From positions 62,001 through 126,000 of the forward strand of contig NZ_JACSRA010000002.1 in the NCBI RefSeq assembly GCF_014836335.1: a DNA stretch of 64,000 nucleotides, read 5' to 3'. Of this stretch, positions 28,458 to 38,480 are shown one piece after another. Source of the DNA: Clostridium cibarium. GTDB lineage: Bacteria > Bacillota > Clostridia > Clostridiales > Clostridiaceae. Under the pieces are notes generated by a model. That model did no database searches and had not been told where the DNA came from. It worked only from the letters and a program-made list of their open reading frames with translations. How positions within the stretch are numbered: position 1 is the stretch's first letter; every line of letters starts with the position of its first letter. Made by a program: the position numbers and the translations under genes.

Positions 28458-29108
28458 CTATTTACCTGGATATATTATCTCATTTACTTTTTTACAAATT
28501 GCCTCTTTTCTCTTTAATGAATCAACTTCTATACTAGCTATTTCCATTTCAATACCTTTTGAAAAACTTTTTTCTCTTAATGAATTTAAGTTAACTTTTA
28601 CATTTATTATAGATGTTTCTATTGCCGCATGCAAAAGAATTGCTGCACAGCCTGCATCAGAAAGTAACATCTTATTGCCGTATTTCACTGCAATATCAAT
28701 ATTATCATAAAACTTATACCCTTCTTTTGCAAGTTCTAAAGGAGCCTTCATAGCTTTTAAAGTTCCTTCAAGTATCCCTTTATTTCTTTTTTCTTTTTCT
28801 TCATCTGTATCTTTCTTTAACTTATAACAATCCATAAGTTCATTAAAGTATCTTCTATCATCTTCCATCAAAATTAAAGATTTCTTAGTAAACTTTTTTG
28901 AAGCTTCGCAAAAATCTAAAATCACCTTTTTAGTATCTATATCCAATGCTTCAAATGATTTTTTATTTACTGTTAATGAATACACCATTGAATTTAAACT
29001 TCCTGCAAGCGCAGAAACAAGTCCCGCCACACTTCCTCCACCTGGAGATGGTGAACTTGAAGATAAATCCTCAATAAACTCTCCTACCCTATAATCTTTA
29101 AACTCCAT
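28458..29108 (-). CDS. fchA: Formiminotetrahydrofolate cyclodeaminase family protein
   Basis: The cyclodeaminase converts 5-formimino-THF to 5,10-methenyl-THF and ammonia. The 216-residue all-helical protein has the family start EFIEDLSSSSPSPGGGSVAG (about 8-27) including the glycine-rich folate loop, and DAGCAAILLHAA around 155. ATG 29108 is chosen with AAGGA upstream. No histidine degradation or purine fermentation genes are nearby, so its substrate role here is open. The AEC transporter gene lies just upstream. Confidence 0.82.
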   Translation of the reverse strand: MEFKDYRVGEFIEDLSSSSPSPGGGSVAGLVSALAGSLNSMVYSLTVNKKSFEALDIDTKKVILDFCEASKKFTKKSLILMEDDRRYFNELMDCYKLKKDTDEEKEKRNKGILEGTLKAMKAPLELAKEGYKFYDNIDIAVKYGNKMLLSDAGCAAILLHAAIETSIINVKVNLNSLREKSFSKGIEMEIASIEVDSLKRKEAICKKVNEIIYPGK

Positions 29109-29136
29109 TAAAATCACGTCCTTACAATACATAAAT

Positions 29137-30051
29137 TTACGATATAATTTTCAAAACTATTGGAAAACTTACTATAGAAAACAAGGTAGTTACAAAAACT
29201 ATTATAGCTGCATAACTACTTTCCTTATTATAGCTCTCTGCTATTATTGATGTCATTGTTGCCGCTGGCATAGATTGAAGCACTATTATTGTATTAATTA
29301 ATATACTATCATCTTTCACAAGCTTTGCAAATAAAATAATAGCTAAAGGAATTATTATTAACCTTATAAAAGTTCCATAATACACGGTTATATCCCTAAA
29401 AGCTTCCTTCATATTTACCTTTGATAATACACATCCTATTATTATCATGGACAACGGTGTTGTCATGTCTCCTACTAATTTAAAGCTTTTATACAAGGTT
29501 CCAGGTAATTCTACATTAAATAATAAAATAGAGATTCCAATATATACTGCCACTATTCCTGGAGTAAACAGAACTTTCCTAATATCCTTAATAGCAAAGT
29601 TATCTGAATAAAGCACAATTCCATATGTCCACAAAAACAAATTGAATAGAACATTAAATATAGCTGTATACACTACACCTTCAGCCCCATATATGCTGCT
29701 TACTATAGGAAACCCAACAAACCCACAGTTAGAAAATACATTTGCAAACTGTAATACATTTCTTTTACTCTTATCTTTAATTACTAAAAGCAATATGTAT
29801 GATATTATTCCAGTTATAATAAAACAAAAAAAGCTATAAAAAAAAGACCTTAAAATATTGCTCTTCATACTTTCATCAAACTTTAAACTAAAAGATGTAA
29901 TTATCAAAAGAGGAAGCGTTATATTCATAAGAATTCTAGTTAGTCCCTTTTGAATTTCACCAGTTATTATATTCCTCTTTACTCCATACAATCCTACTAG
30001 AATTATCAAAAATAAGGATATAACGTTGTCCATCACTGCTTTTATCTCCAT
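29137..30051 (-). CDS. AEC-family (auxin efflux carrier-like) permease
   Basis: A 304-residue membrane protein with about ten helices in two similar halves, matching the AEC/PIN-like fold (bile acid/auxin efflux superfamily). Features include ANVFSNCGFVGFPIVSSIYG in the first half and VLQSMPAATMTSIIAE in the second, the crossover segments typical of the family. Bacterial members export or import organic acids such as malate or malonate; the substrate cannot be inferred here. It precedes fchA with only 29 bases between, so the two may be co-transcribed. Confidence 0.85.
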   Translation of the reverse strand: MEIKAVMDNVISLFLIILVGLYGVKRNIITGEIQKGLTRILMNITLPLLIITSFSLKFDESMKSNILRSFFYSFFCFIITGIISYILLLVIKDKSKRNVLQFANVFSNCGFVGFPIVSSIYGAEGVVYTAIFNVLFNLFLWTYGIVLYSDNFAIKDIRKVLFTPGIVAVYIGISILLFNVELPGTLYKSFKLVGDMTTPLSMIIIGCVLSKVNMKEAFRDITVYYGTFIRLIIIPLAIILFAKLVKDDSILINTIIVLQSMPAATMTSIIAESYNKESSYAAIIVFVTTLFSIVSFPIVLKIIS

Positions 30052-30107
30052 ATATTTTCACCTAAATCCCCAAATTTTATTATTGTACTTTTAAACATAA
30101 TTATATT

Positions 30108-30139
30108 ATAAAAAAGAGTGATATCAACACTCTTTTTTA
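30108..30139 (-). terminator. Terminator ending the surface-polysaccharide gene group
   Basis: AAAAGAGTG and CACTCTTTT arms around ATATCAA with T-runs on both sides; it lies just after the glycosyltransferase gene at 30150-31295. Confidence 0.85.
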
Positions 30140-30149
30140 CAGCCTATTT

Positions 30150-31295
30150 TTATTTACTTAAAACATCTTTATATATTTTCTTTATCTTTCCTATAATTAC
30201 TTCCTCACCATAATTACTTATACATTTTTCTCGTATCAACTCATTATCAAAATCATTAATGTTTTCAACAAAATTCATTAGCCCTTCAACTAAAGCATTA
30301 TGATTTTTATTTTCTACTATGATCCCATTGTAATCCTTAATAATGTCTTCAGCGCCACCATTTTTAGTTCCAAGAACAGGTTTACCAAGTGCCATCGCTT
30401 CAATATAGACAACTCCAAAAGTTTCATATTCAGATGCTAGAACAAAACCATCAAATTCATTCATAACTTTAACCACATCATCTCTTCCAACAGCGCCTAA
30501 AAAAGTAACTCGTCCTTCAAGTCCAAGCTCTCTTGTTAATGATTCCAATTCACTTCTTTTTTCTCCATCTCCACCTATAGTAAGAGTAACATTATCTTCA
30601 CTAAATGCTTCACTAAATGCTCTAATAAGTCTATCCATACCTTTTCCTTCAACTAAGTATGCTAAAGAAAATAATTTAATTTCTTTTGAAGTTTCAATCT
30701 TTTCTTCAACACTAGTTCTTGAGAAATCAACCAAGTTATGTATTACTTCTATATCATTATCTGTGTACTTAGTCATTTCCTTCTTAAGCCCATTTCCAAC
30801 AGCTATTAATTTATCAGCCGAATCATATGAATATTTAATCCATTTAAAATAACTCTCTTTAACATACTTACTATTTTCTAGAGATGTATGCTCTGTAAGT
30901 ATAAATGGAACATTATATTTTTTTGCTACATATGCAGCAGAAATCCCACCCCAAAAAGCTGAGTGAGCATGGATTAAATCCACCTTTCCTTCTTTATTTA
31001 CTATTTCAAGGTAAAGTTTTTCCATTCGCTTATTAAAACTCTTAAACATCCTAGGATTCTTAGGGAAAAAGTTATAGTCTTTGTATCTATAAGTTCTTAA
31101 ATCTTCTTCAATATTAAAACTTAATCTTCTCTTTTCATTAACTCTCCCTAGCAAAGTTAAAGGCCAAATCTCATTATAAGCCACAGATATTTTCTCACCA
31201 CTTCTCTGGAGCGCCTGAAACTGTTCTTTAAAAAAACTCCCATGAACTTTATTTCTAGGCGAGGCATACCAAGATGGCACAACCATTATATGCAT
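30150..31295 (-). CDS. GT4-family glycosyltransferase (GT-B fold)
   Basis: A 381-residue glycosyltransferase likely to add a sugar to a cell-surface glycan intermediate at the cytosolic face. The N-terminal acceptor domain contains HAHSAFWGGISA; the C-terminal donor domain has YLVEGKGMDRLIRAF and the family 4 motif EYETFGVVYIEAMALGKPV with the E-x7-E pair. GAGGTG precedes ATG 31295. It is the last gene of a run with a second glycosyltransferase, a MurJ-like flippase and a TagA-like enzyme. Donor and acceptor are unknown. Confidence 0.85.
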   Translation of the reverse strand: MHIMVVPSWYASPRNKVHGSFFKEQFQALQRSGEKISVAYNEIWPLTLLGRVNEKRRLSFNIEEDLRTYRYKDYNFFPKNPRMFKSFNKRMEKLYLEIVNKEGKVDLIHAHSAFWGGISAAYVAKKYNVPFILTEHTSLENSKYVKESYFKWIKYSYDSADKLIAVGNGLKKEMTKYTDNDIEVIHNLVDFSRTSVEEKIETSKEIKLFSLAYLVEGKGMDRLIRAFSEAFSEDNVTLTIGGDGEKRSELESLTRELGLEGRVTFLGAVGRDDVVKVMNEFDGFVLASEYETFGVVYIEAMALGKPVLGTKNGGAEDIIKDYNGIIVENKNHNALVEGLMNFVENINDFDNELIREKCISNYGEEVIIGKIKKIYKDVLSK

Positions 31296-31298
31296 AAT

Positions 31299-32576
31299 CT
31301 ACACCTCTAATATTTTATTTAATCTTTCAACTATTGTGTTCCACTCATAAGAATAATCTGGTTCAGTAAATAATTCTTCCTTCTCTTTTTGTAAAAGGTT
31401 AACCAAATTTGCTTTAATATCATCTCTGTTATTGTCAGCAGTAACACATCTATCATGATTTTCAACCAACTTCCGAATAGGATCATGATTATCACCATAT
31501 ATAGCAAATATCTTTCCTCTAGCACCAAAATACTCATAAACTTTTGCAGGTATCTGCTTAGATTCCCTATTTCCAAAAAGCAATAATATATCAGACTTCA
31601 ACATATACTTGATTGCTTCATTAAATGGTATTCGTTTAGATACAGTAACAACTTCTAAAGAATCTAACTTTTCCTTCGCTTTTGCATCATCAATATTTCC
31701 AAAGAATAATACATTCATCTTTTTATATAGCAAAGAATTTTCTTCCTTTATTTCTTCTAAAGCCTTAATGAAAGGATTTATATCTCTAAGTTTTGAAAAT
31801 ATTTCACCAGCATAAATAATATTTATTTTATCATTTTTAATCAATTTAGGTTTTTCTTCCTTATTTATTTTTTCAAATAATTTAGAATCAAAACCTCTAG
31901 TTATAATATAGGTCTTTTCCTTATCAATACCATAACTTTTTATATAATCTTGTCTATTATCTTCTGTTACAAAAATAAATTTATCAGCTAAATTAACTAT
32001 CTTCTTTTCCATACTTGCTTCAATGCTCTTTTTAACGAAATTAGATCTTAATCTAGTTGAATCCTTAAGCCATGGATCACTCCAATATGTTATCCATGGA
32101 ACATTATTATACTTTTTCTTTATATTATATCCACATAAATGAGAAGATGGAGGTTCATGCATTGAAAATATTACATTAAATTTCTCTTCTTCCATCAACT
32201 TAATTCCATATTTACTAGCTTTTTTTGACCATATATAATACATATCTGGAATTACTACTGCATTTTTAATATTTCTAAGAATTTTTAATTTCCTTATTGA
32301 CCCACTAGAAGGAGCTGTCTCTAATTCATTTTCTGAGTTTCTTGGAACTAGCTTATTAAATAGCTTCCCTCCTTCAATCAGATGTGTCTTTATATCTGAA
32401 CTTATCATTTTACTTAACTCTTCATCATAGTATATTGAATCCTTTGGAAAATCTACCGTTAAAAGATGAACTTCATTTTCTTCTATTTCACTAAGTTTAT
32501 TTAAGTACTGTAAAGTCTCAATTGCTGCTGAATTATTAATGAATGGCGAATAACACGCAATAAATAATATTTTCAT
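31299..32576 (-). CDS. Probable GT-B glycosyltransferase
   Basis: The 425-residue protein resembles family 4 glycosyltransferases but is more diverged. The N-terminus MKILFIACYSPFINNSAA and a middle IPDMYYIWSKKASKYG fit the acceptor domain; IIYAGEIFSKLRDINPF and IPAKVYEYFGARGKIFAI fit the donor domain. The second conserved Glu is in KVYEYFGA. GGAGG precedes the start and the gap to the next gene is 3 bases. Substrate unknown. Confidence 0.75.
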   Translation of the reverse strand: MKILFIACYSPFINNSAAIETLQYLNKLSEIEENEVHLLTVDFPKDSIYYDEELSKMISSDIKTHLIEGGKLFNKLVPRNSENELETAPSSGSIRKLKILRNIKNAVVIPDMYYIWSKKASKYGIKLMEEEKFNVIFSMHEPPSSHLCGYNIKKKYNNVPWITYWSDPWLKDSTRLRSNFVKKSIEASMEKKIVNLADKFIFVTEDNRQDYIKSYGIDKEKTYIITRGFDSKLFEKINKEEKPKLIKNDKINIIYAGEIFSKLRDINPFIKALEEIKEENSLLYKKMNVLFFGNIDDAKAKEKLDSLEVVTVSKRIPFNEAIKYMLKSDILLLFGNRESKQIPAKVYEYFGARGKIFAIYGDNHDPIRKLVENHDRCVTADNNRDDIKANLVNLLQKEKEELFTEPDYSYEWNTIVERLNKILEV

Positions 32577-32585
32577 TTTTTCCTC

Positions 32586-34112
32586 CTATGAACTAATTTT
32601 ATTTTTCAATACAATTAGTATTTCTCTAACTTCATCTATTTTTAATATATAAGTAAAGCAGAAATAAACTAATGCACCAATAATAGTTCCAATTAATATA
32701 TGAATAATTATAGGAAAACTTATAGTAATCTTACTTATTATCCCTATAATAATTACCATCCCTAAAGTAGAAAGGATAACCTTCACTAACTTTCCAAATA
32801 ATAATTTAACATTCAACTTTCCCTGTAGCTTAACAATATTCCTAATGAGCAAAAGTGCTGTTACTAACATTGCTACTGAAGAAGCTATAGCAATACCTAA
32901 AATCCCTAAGTTTTTAGATAATGTTATGCTCAATACAATATTTATTATCATTCCTATAACTCCATTAGTTGCTGTAAGTTTTGTTTTTCCCATAGAAAAC
33001 AAAGTTGAATTTAGTATATCTCTAACGCCTGTAAAGAATATTCCAAACGAATATCCAAACAGAGCTAATGTTACTAGTAATTGAGAGCTTTCCTCATATT
33101 TAAAAAATACAATCCTAACTATATCATTTCCATACAATAGCATACCTGCTGTAATAGGAACTAGTAACAATGCTAAATATATCACCGATTTTGATAACAC
33201 TTCTAAAAACTCTTTATTCTTTCCTTCGCTTTGTCTATTAGCCAAAATAGGATATACAACTGTAGATATCGATGTGGTTACAATTGTATTTATAAAAGAG
33301 ATCAAAAGTTGAGCATTATCTAATGTAGTTAAAGCACCTTTATCAAGACCTGAAGCTATATTTTTATCAACAACCATATTTAACGAATTTGCACCAGCCC
33401 CAACCATAACCGGTAATATTAATATGATAATTCTCTTTACTCTCTCATCTTTTAAGTCAATAAAGAATCTATACCTATAGCCATGTTTTTTTAATGATGG
33501 TACTTGAACTACTACTCTTGCAAAATTACCAATTACATTTGCAATAGTCAATCCATATATATTGAAATCCTTAAATATTATTAAATAAATTATCATAGGC
33601 AAATTAAAGAACAATCCAAGTATAGATGGAATTACAAAATCTTCATGAATTTGTAATATAGCCGTAAAGCATGCATTTATAGACAAGAACATCAAGTTTA
33701 TTAATGTTATTCTAGTTAGTTTTGTTGCTATAATCATCGTTTCAGGATCAACCTTATCTCTATTCATAAATAGTCCTGTAATTTGCTCTGGAAAAAAACT
33801 TGCAACCACAAAGATTACCAATGATATAAAAAAAAGTATATTTATTATATTGTTGGCGAACTTATGCATTTCACTTTTTCCTTTTTTTACCTTAACATTA
33901 CTAAGCATGGGTAAAAATGATGTTGAAATAGCAAGACCAACTAAGGTAAAAATTATATCTGGAATAGATGCTGCTGCTTTATATGCATCAGATTCTATTC
34001 CTGCCGGAAACCTTACTCCGATTAAAAAATCTCTAGCAAAACCCATGCACCTGCTTATTAAAGCAACTACCATAACTATAGCAGTCGACTTAATCAAACT
34101 ATTTTTCTTCAT
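32586..34112 (-). CDS. murJ: MurJ/MviN-like lipid flippase
   Basis: A 508-residue MOP-superfamily protein with about 14 membrane helices; it starts KSTAIVMVVALISRCMGFAR, the MurJ N-terminal signature. MurJ flips lipid II across the membrane. Placed among glycosyltransferases rather than in the dcw block, this copy could instead flip another undecaprenyl-linked glycan. ATG 34112 is chosen over GTG 34124, with GGGTGA just upstream. Function in lipid II export versus another glycan cannot be settled from sequence. Confidence 0.85.
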   Translation of the reverse strand: MKKNSLIKSTAIVMVVALISRCMGFARDFLIGVRFPAGIESDAYKAAASIPDIIFTLVGLAISTSFLPMLSNVKVKKGKSEMHKFANNIINILFFISLVIFVVASFFPEQITGLFMNRDKVDPETMIIATKLTRITLINLMFLSINACFTAILQIHEDFVIPSILGLFFNLPMIIYLIIFKDFNIYGLTIANVIGNFARVVVQVPSLKKHGYRYRFFIDLKDERVKRIIILILPVMVGAGANSLNMVVDKNIASGLDKGALTTLDNAQLLISFINTIVTTSISTVVYPILANRQSEGKNKEFLEVLSKSVIYLALLLVPITAGMLLYGNDIVRIVFFKYEESSQLLVTLALFGYSFGIFFTGVRDILNSTLFSMGKTKLTATNGVIGMIINIVLSITLSKNLGILGIAIASSVAMLVTALLLIRNIVKLQGKLNVKLLFGKLVKVILSTLGMVIIIGIISKITISFPIIIHILIGTIIGALVYFCFTYILKIDEVREILIVLKNKISS

Positions 34113-34123
34113 ATATTCACCCA

Positions 34124-34831
34124 CTACTTACTTTTAGCTACTCTCCACAAAAATCGTGGAATTACTCCTAATCTTTTAATCCTACTTGGTTCATTTGAAA
34201 CTCTGTACAACCATTCAAGTCCCAAAGAAATCATCCATTTCGGTGCTCTTTTAACATTTCCAGCAAAAACATCAAAACTACCACCCACTCCCATATATAT
34301 TTTACATGGAAGCTTATCCATATTATTAATTATAAAATTTTCTTGTCTAGGACATCCCATAGCCACAAATATCGCCCATGGCTTCTTATCTTTTATATCT
34401 TGAACAATATCATCACAATTATCTAAATCAAAATATCCATTATGAGCCCCAACAATGTTAATAGTAGGTATATCTTTTTTAATATTCTTAATACATTCCT
34501 GTAGAGTCTCTTCCTTTGCTCCAAGTAGATAAATGCCTTTACCTTCATTAGCACCCTTATATAAAATTCCCTTCATAACTTCAATTCCTGCAATCTTCTC
34601 TTTAACAGGATTTTTTACCATCCTTGAAGCAATTACAGTTCCAACACCATCAGGAATTATTACAGAATACTCTGAATTAAAATTTTCATTAAGACTTTTA
34701 TCTTCTAATCCATTAAATAGGATCTCTGGATTGCCAGAAACTATATTTACTTTATCTTTTTCAAAAATCTCATTTAATAATTCTGATTTACTCTTATTAA
34801 AAATCTTATATCCTAAAATTTTTGTATACAT
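34124..34831 (-). CDS. WecG/TagA/CpsF family (GT26) glycosyltransferase
   Basis: TagA-type enzymes transfer N-acetylmannosamine or a related sugar onto undecaprenyl-linked GlcNAc in teichoic acid or other glycan synthesis. The 235-residue protein shows SGNPEI near 33, IPDGVGTVIASRM around 79-91, VAMGCPRQENFI around 156-167, and the C-terminal GLEWLYRVSNEP. Length equals the family core. It is the first of four consecutive glycan genes. The exact sugar is not determinable. Confidence 0.88.
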   Translation of the reverse strand: MYTKILGYKIFNKSKSELLNEIFEKDKVNIVSGNPEILFNGLEDKSLNENFNSEYSVIIPDGVGTVIASRMVKNPVKEKIAGIEVMKGILYKGANEGKGIYLLGAKEETLQECIKNIKKDIPTINIVGAHNGYFDLDNCDDIVQDIKDKKPWAIFVAMGCPRQENFIINNMDKLPCKIYMGVGGSFDVFAGNVKRAPKWMISLGLEWLYRVSNEPSRIKRLGVIPRFLWRVAKSK

Positions 34832-34840
34832 ATAAACTCC

Positions 34841-35929
34841 TTATTTTGCTAACATTCTATCAATTTGTTGTACAATCTCATCTTCAGGATTTAATTTTCT
34901 AGCTATATCCAAGTGTAGTTTTGCTTCTCTTTCATTACCTAAATTAAGATAACACATTACTATATTTGTACATATTTCAATATCCCTTGAAGCCTCAAAT
35001 CCTTTTTTAAAATATTTTATAGCCTGTTCAAAATCTCCGATGCAAGCATAATTAACTCCAAGTTCATTTACTACTTCTAGAATACCTGACTCTATATCTA
35101 AACTTTCATTTAAATAATATATTGCTTTTTCATAGTTTTCAATTTTTCTATATGCTACTGCTAAGTAATAGTAAAGCAAAGGATTTTTTTCAAAATTATC
35201 AATTAGTGATAAAAATATTCCTATAGATTTTTCAGGACTTTCGTCTAACATATCTATAGCCTTTTCATATGAAGTAACATTCTCAATATCATTCATTATT
35301 ACCTTAATATCTTCACTTACTTCCCCACCTTTATTTACATACTCATTAATATCTACTTTAGCACCTCTATAATCACCTTTAGCTTTAAGTATTAAGGCAT
35401 TATAAAGATATGGCTCTGACAAGTTTGGAAATTCACCTTTTCCCTCTTCGATATCTTGCAATAAAATCTCTTCAAAAGCACTATCTCCTTCTCTTATAGC
35501 CTCGCCAATTAATAAAAGTTTTTTATAATATTCTTCATTTCCACTAGCTAAATATAGTCCTCTTACTAAAAGATAAGCTTCAACCAGGTCATTTTCCTTT
35601 ATTCTATTTGTAACTAGTGATCTTCCACATTCTTCACTTTCTTTTATGTTATTTAAAACAATAATATAATCTTCGCTATATATAAGATTTTCATCTGCAC
35701 CCAATGCAATTAACATCCCTTCGATAAAATAATATATAGGCAAATTACTAATTTTTATCTCATCATTCACATTACTTGTAATGTATTTAGAGCTAATTGG
35801 CACATATAAATCTTTGGTCTTCAAAGAAATTTTTTTCGATATATTGGTACTATTCTTAAAACCTTCCCAATCTACCTCTAAGAACAATAATTTATTTAAT
35901 TTATCTTTAAATACTGTTTTATAATCCAT
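34841..35929 (-). CDS. TPR-repeat protein, function unknown
   Basis: A 362-residue soluble protein whose C-terminal half holds tetratricopeptide repeats, for example PLLYYYLAVAYRKIENYEKA and VNELGVNYACIGDFEQAI, after a less regular N-terminal half. TPR proteins serve as protein-interaction scaffolds. ATG 35929 is chosen because GGTGGTG lies just upstream; the longer reading from 36001 would run through the pgcA terminator. It precedes the tagA-like gene by 9 bases and is probably co-transcribed with the glycan genes. Confidence 0.8.
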   Translation of the reverse strand: MDYKTVFKDKLNKLLFLEVDWEGFKNSTNISKKISLKTKDLYVPISSKYITSNVNDEIKISNLPIYYFIEGMLIALGADENLIYSEDYIIVLNNIKESEECGRSLVTNRIKENDLVEAYLLVRGLYLASGNEEYYKKLLLIGEAIREGDSAFEEILLQDIEEGKGEFPNLSEPYLYNALILKAKGDYRGAKVDINEYVNKGGEVSEDIKVIMNDIENVTSYEKAIDMLDESPEKSIGIFLSLIDNFEKNPLLYYYLAVAYRKIENYEKAIYYLNESLDIESGILEVVNELGVNYACIGDFEQAIKYFKKGFEASRDIEICTNIVMCYLNLGNEREAKLHLDIARKLNPEDEIVQQIDRMLAK

Positions 35930-35979
35930 TCGGCACCACCTAACCATTTTATGTCTCTTATAATTATACCCCAAAACAG

Positions 35980-36013
35980 AAAAAATGCTATCATCTTTCA
36001 AAATGATAGCATT
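35980..36013 (-). terminator. Terminator downstream of the phosphohexomutase gene
   Basis: ATGCTATCAT and ATGATAGCAT arms around a short loop are followed by T6 on the minus strand, 10 bases after the stop. Confidence 0.88.
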
Positions 36014-36022
36014 TTCTTAATT

Positions 36023-37747
36023 TTATTTTAATTTTTTATTTATTATTTCCATTACTTTTTCTTTAAATCTTTGGATTTCTGTTTCAGCATTCTCTAAGCT
36101 ATTTCCTTTAACTGCAAGATATACTTTCATTTTAGGTTCTGTACCCGAAGGTCTTACAACAAAATATGAATCATCTTCTAATATAAACTTCAATACATTA
36201 GAAGTTGGAAGATTAATATCCTTATTCTCTGCCTTAATTAAATTTTCTTCAACCTTTAGTTTATAATCTAATTTAGTTACAACCTTTACTCGATCAACTT
36301 CATTTAATGTAGAGCTTCTTAATCCATCAATACAAGTTGCAATCTTTTCTGCTCCTTCTTTTCCTGCAAGTTCTAAAGAAACTAGTTCTTCCTTAAAGAA
36401 TCCATGTTTTTTATAAAGTTTAATTAAAGCTTCATAAAGACTCATTCCTTCTTCTTTATAATAAAGAGTCATTTCAGCAATAAGCATAGAAGCTATAACA
36501 GCATCCTTATCTCTTACAAAATCACCTGCAAGGTATCCATAGCTTTCTTCAAATCCAAATAAGTATTTCTTTTCTCCTGAAGTATTAAATTCTTGAATTT
36601 TTTCTCCAATATACTTAAATCCAGTTAATACATCCATAATTTCTATACCATAGCTTTCAGCTATTTTTCTAGCACCTTCTGTTGTAACAATTGTTTTTAT
36701 TACAACTCCGTTATTTGGTAATTTTCCTGTCTCTTTTAGCGAACTTAATATATAGTTAGTTAACAGTAAACCTGTTTGATTTCCTGTTAAAACCTTATAT
36801 TCTCCATTTCCAACATTAACAACAACACCAATTCTATCACAATCTGGATCAGTACCAAATATAATATCTGGCACTTCTTTCTTAGCCATATCTAATGCCA
36901 ATTCAAATACTTTTGGTAGCTCTGGATTTGGATAAGGTGCAGTTGGAAAATCTCCATTTGGAGCCTCCTGCTCTTTAACCACTTTAACATTATTGTAACC
37001 TAATTCGTTTAATACTCTTCTAACAGGTACATTTCCACTTCCGTGAATTGGGGTATATATTATTTTTAAATCCTTTGCTTTATCTCTTACTAAATTCTCT
37101 CTTATAGTTAGTCCTTTTACCTTCTCTATATATGCTTTATCAACTTCTTCACCGATATACTTAAGTAATCCTTTTTCAATTGCTACACCTTCTGCAATTG
37201 ATTTCAATTCTTCAAAACTTTCAATAGCATTTACAGCTGAAATTATTTTGTTAGCTTTTTCATCAGTTACTTGTCCACCAAACTCATCATACACTTTGTA
37301 TCCATTATATTGTTTAGGATTATGAGATGCAGTAACAACTATACCACCTTGACAATTTAAATGTCTAACTGAAAATGAAAGCACTGGTGTTGGTCTTAAA
37401 CTCTCATACAAATAAACCTTTACTCCATTTGCACATAAAGTTAATGCTGCCGCCTTTGCAAATTCCTTTGACATATTTCTTGAATCATAAGCTATTGCGA
37501 TAGATGGTTCTTTAAAGTTTTCATTTAAGTAATTTGCAAACCCTTGTGTGGCCTTTGATACTGTATATATATTCATTCTATTAGTACCAGCTCCTATTAC
37601 TCCTCTCAACCCACCTGTACCAAATTCTAAATCCTTATAAAATCTATCTTCAATCTCCTTGTCATCTTTTATATTACGTAATTCTTCCTTGATTTCTTCA
37701 CTTATAATACTTGAGTTTAACCAGTTTGTATACTTATCTTTATACAC
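36023..37747 (-). CDS. pgcA: Phospho-sugar mutase (phosphoglucomutase/phosphomannomutase, PgcA type)
   Basis: The enzyme interconverts hexose 1- and 6-phosphates, supplying UDP-glucose and other sugar nucleotides. The 574-residue protein has all four alpha-phosphohexomutase signatures: TASHNPKQYNG with the phosphoserine (around 141), GTDPDCDRIGV for Mg2+ (around 294), GFEESYGYL for sugar binding (around 397) and RPSGTEPKMK for the phosphate (around 543). Start is GTG 37747 behind GGAGGAGGGG. Its product would feed the glycan genes downstream, although a terminator separates them. Confidence 0.93.
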   Translation of the reverse strand: MYKDKYTNWLNSSIISEEIKEELRNIKDDKEIEDRFYKDLEFGTGGLRGVIGAGTNRMNIYTVSKATQGFANYLNENFKEPSIAIAYDSRNMSKEFAKAAALTLCANGVKVYLYESLRPTPVLSFSVRHLNCQGGIVVTASHNPKQYNGYKVYDEFGGQVTDEKANKIISAVNAIESFEELKSIAEGVAIEKGLLKYIGEEVDKAYIEKVKGLTIRENLVRDKAKDLKIIYTPIHGSGNVPVRRVLNELGYNNVKVVKEQEAPNGDFPTAPYPNPELPKVFELALDMAKKEVPDIIFGTDPDCDRIGVVVNVGNGEYKVLTGNQTGLLLTNYILSSLKETGKLPNNGVVIKTIVTTEGARKIAESYGIEIMDVLTGFKYIGEKIQEFNTSGEKKYLFGFEESYGYLAGDFVRDKDAVIASMLIAEMTLYYKEEGMSLYEALIKLYKKHGFFKEELVSLELAGKEGAEKIATCIDGLRSSTLNEVDRVKVVTKLDYKLKVEENLIKAENKDINLPTSNVLKFILEDDSYFVVRPSGTEPKMKVYLAVKGNSLENAETEIQRFKEKVMEIINKKLK

Positions 37748-37803
37748 TAATACCCCTCCTCCTATTCTTTACAAATATATTATACAACATAAATTACAAT
37801 TTA

Positions 37804-37858
37804 CAATGGGAAAGTTAATTTTTCCCATTTTTTTCTAAACGAGGGGTATCACTCCCCT
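37804..37858. terminator. Two small hairpins after ctc (weak terminator)
   Basis: An AGGGGAGTGATACCCCT stem (37842-37858) is followed by a second AATGGGAAA/TTTCCCATT stem (37805-37828). A T-run exists only on the plus strand, so efficiency for the minus-strand ctc transcript is uncertain. Confidence 0.35.
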
Positions 37859-37859
37859 A

Positions 37860-38480
37860 TCAGTCTTCTGACTTTTTCTCTTCTTTATCCGTATCACGAT
37901 TTTCCATTTCTTGCTCTCCTAATTGAGATGTTAATCTATTTTCATTACTAATTGAAGCAACTACTGTATGAATATCATCTATAATTGAAATTTCTTCTCC
38001 AAACTCTAGATCTTCAAACCTATATACATCTCCTAATTTTCCTTTTGATACATCAACTTTAAATGATCTTGGTAAATCATCGGGTTTACAGGTTACTTTA
38101 ACAACTGCTTTTTCTTTTTGAAGAACAGCACCTTTATTATTTAGCCACTCTTCTCCAACAAATTGAATAGGTACTTCGGATTGGATTTCTTTATTTGTTG
38201 TTATTTCTTCTAAATCTATATGAATTACCTTATGTGATACCGGATCTCTTTGAACTTCTTTTAGTAAAGCTTTTTCACTTCTCCCATTTAAATTAAAATT
38301 AATTATTCCATGTTCTCCTGATAAAGATAATTCTCTTCTTAATTCTAGTTCTCCAACTTCAAACAAAAAATTTTCCACCCTTTTTCCGTATAAAATTCCT
38401 GGAACAAATCCTTTTCTTCTCTCTCTTCTAGCAGAATGTCCTGATACTATATTTCTCTCCATCAATTCTAAATTATTCAA
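37860..38480 (-). CDS. ctc: 50S ribosomal protein L25 / general stress protein Ctc
   Basis: L25/Ctc binds 5S rRNA; the long form carries a TL5-like C-terminal domain. The 206-residue protein has the L25 domain (about 1-93, with RRERRKGFVPGILYG) and the beta-rich second domain (about 95-185), then a charged tail. The start appears to be TTG 38480, with GGAG about 10 bases upstream; a later ATG at 38462 is an alternative. It is monocistronic and divergent from the decarboxylase gene. Confidence 0.88.
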   Translation of the reverse strand: MNNLELMERNIVSGHSARRERRKGFVPGILYGKRVENFLFEVGELELRRELSLSGEHGIINFNLNGRSEKALLKEVQRDPVSHKVIHIDLEEITTNKEIQSEVPIQFVGEEWLNNKGAVLQKEKAVVKVTCKPDDLPRSFKVDVSKGKLGDVYRFEDLEFGEEISIIDDIHTVVASISNENRLTSQLGEQEMENRDTDKEEKKSED

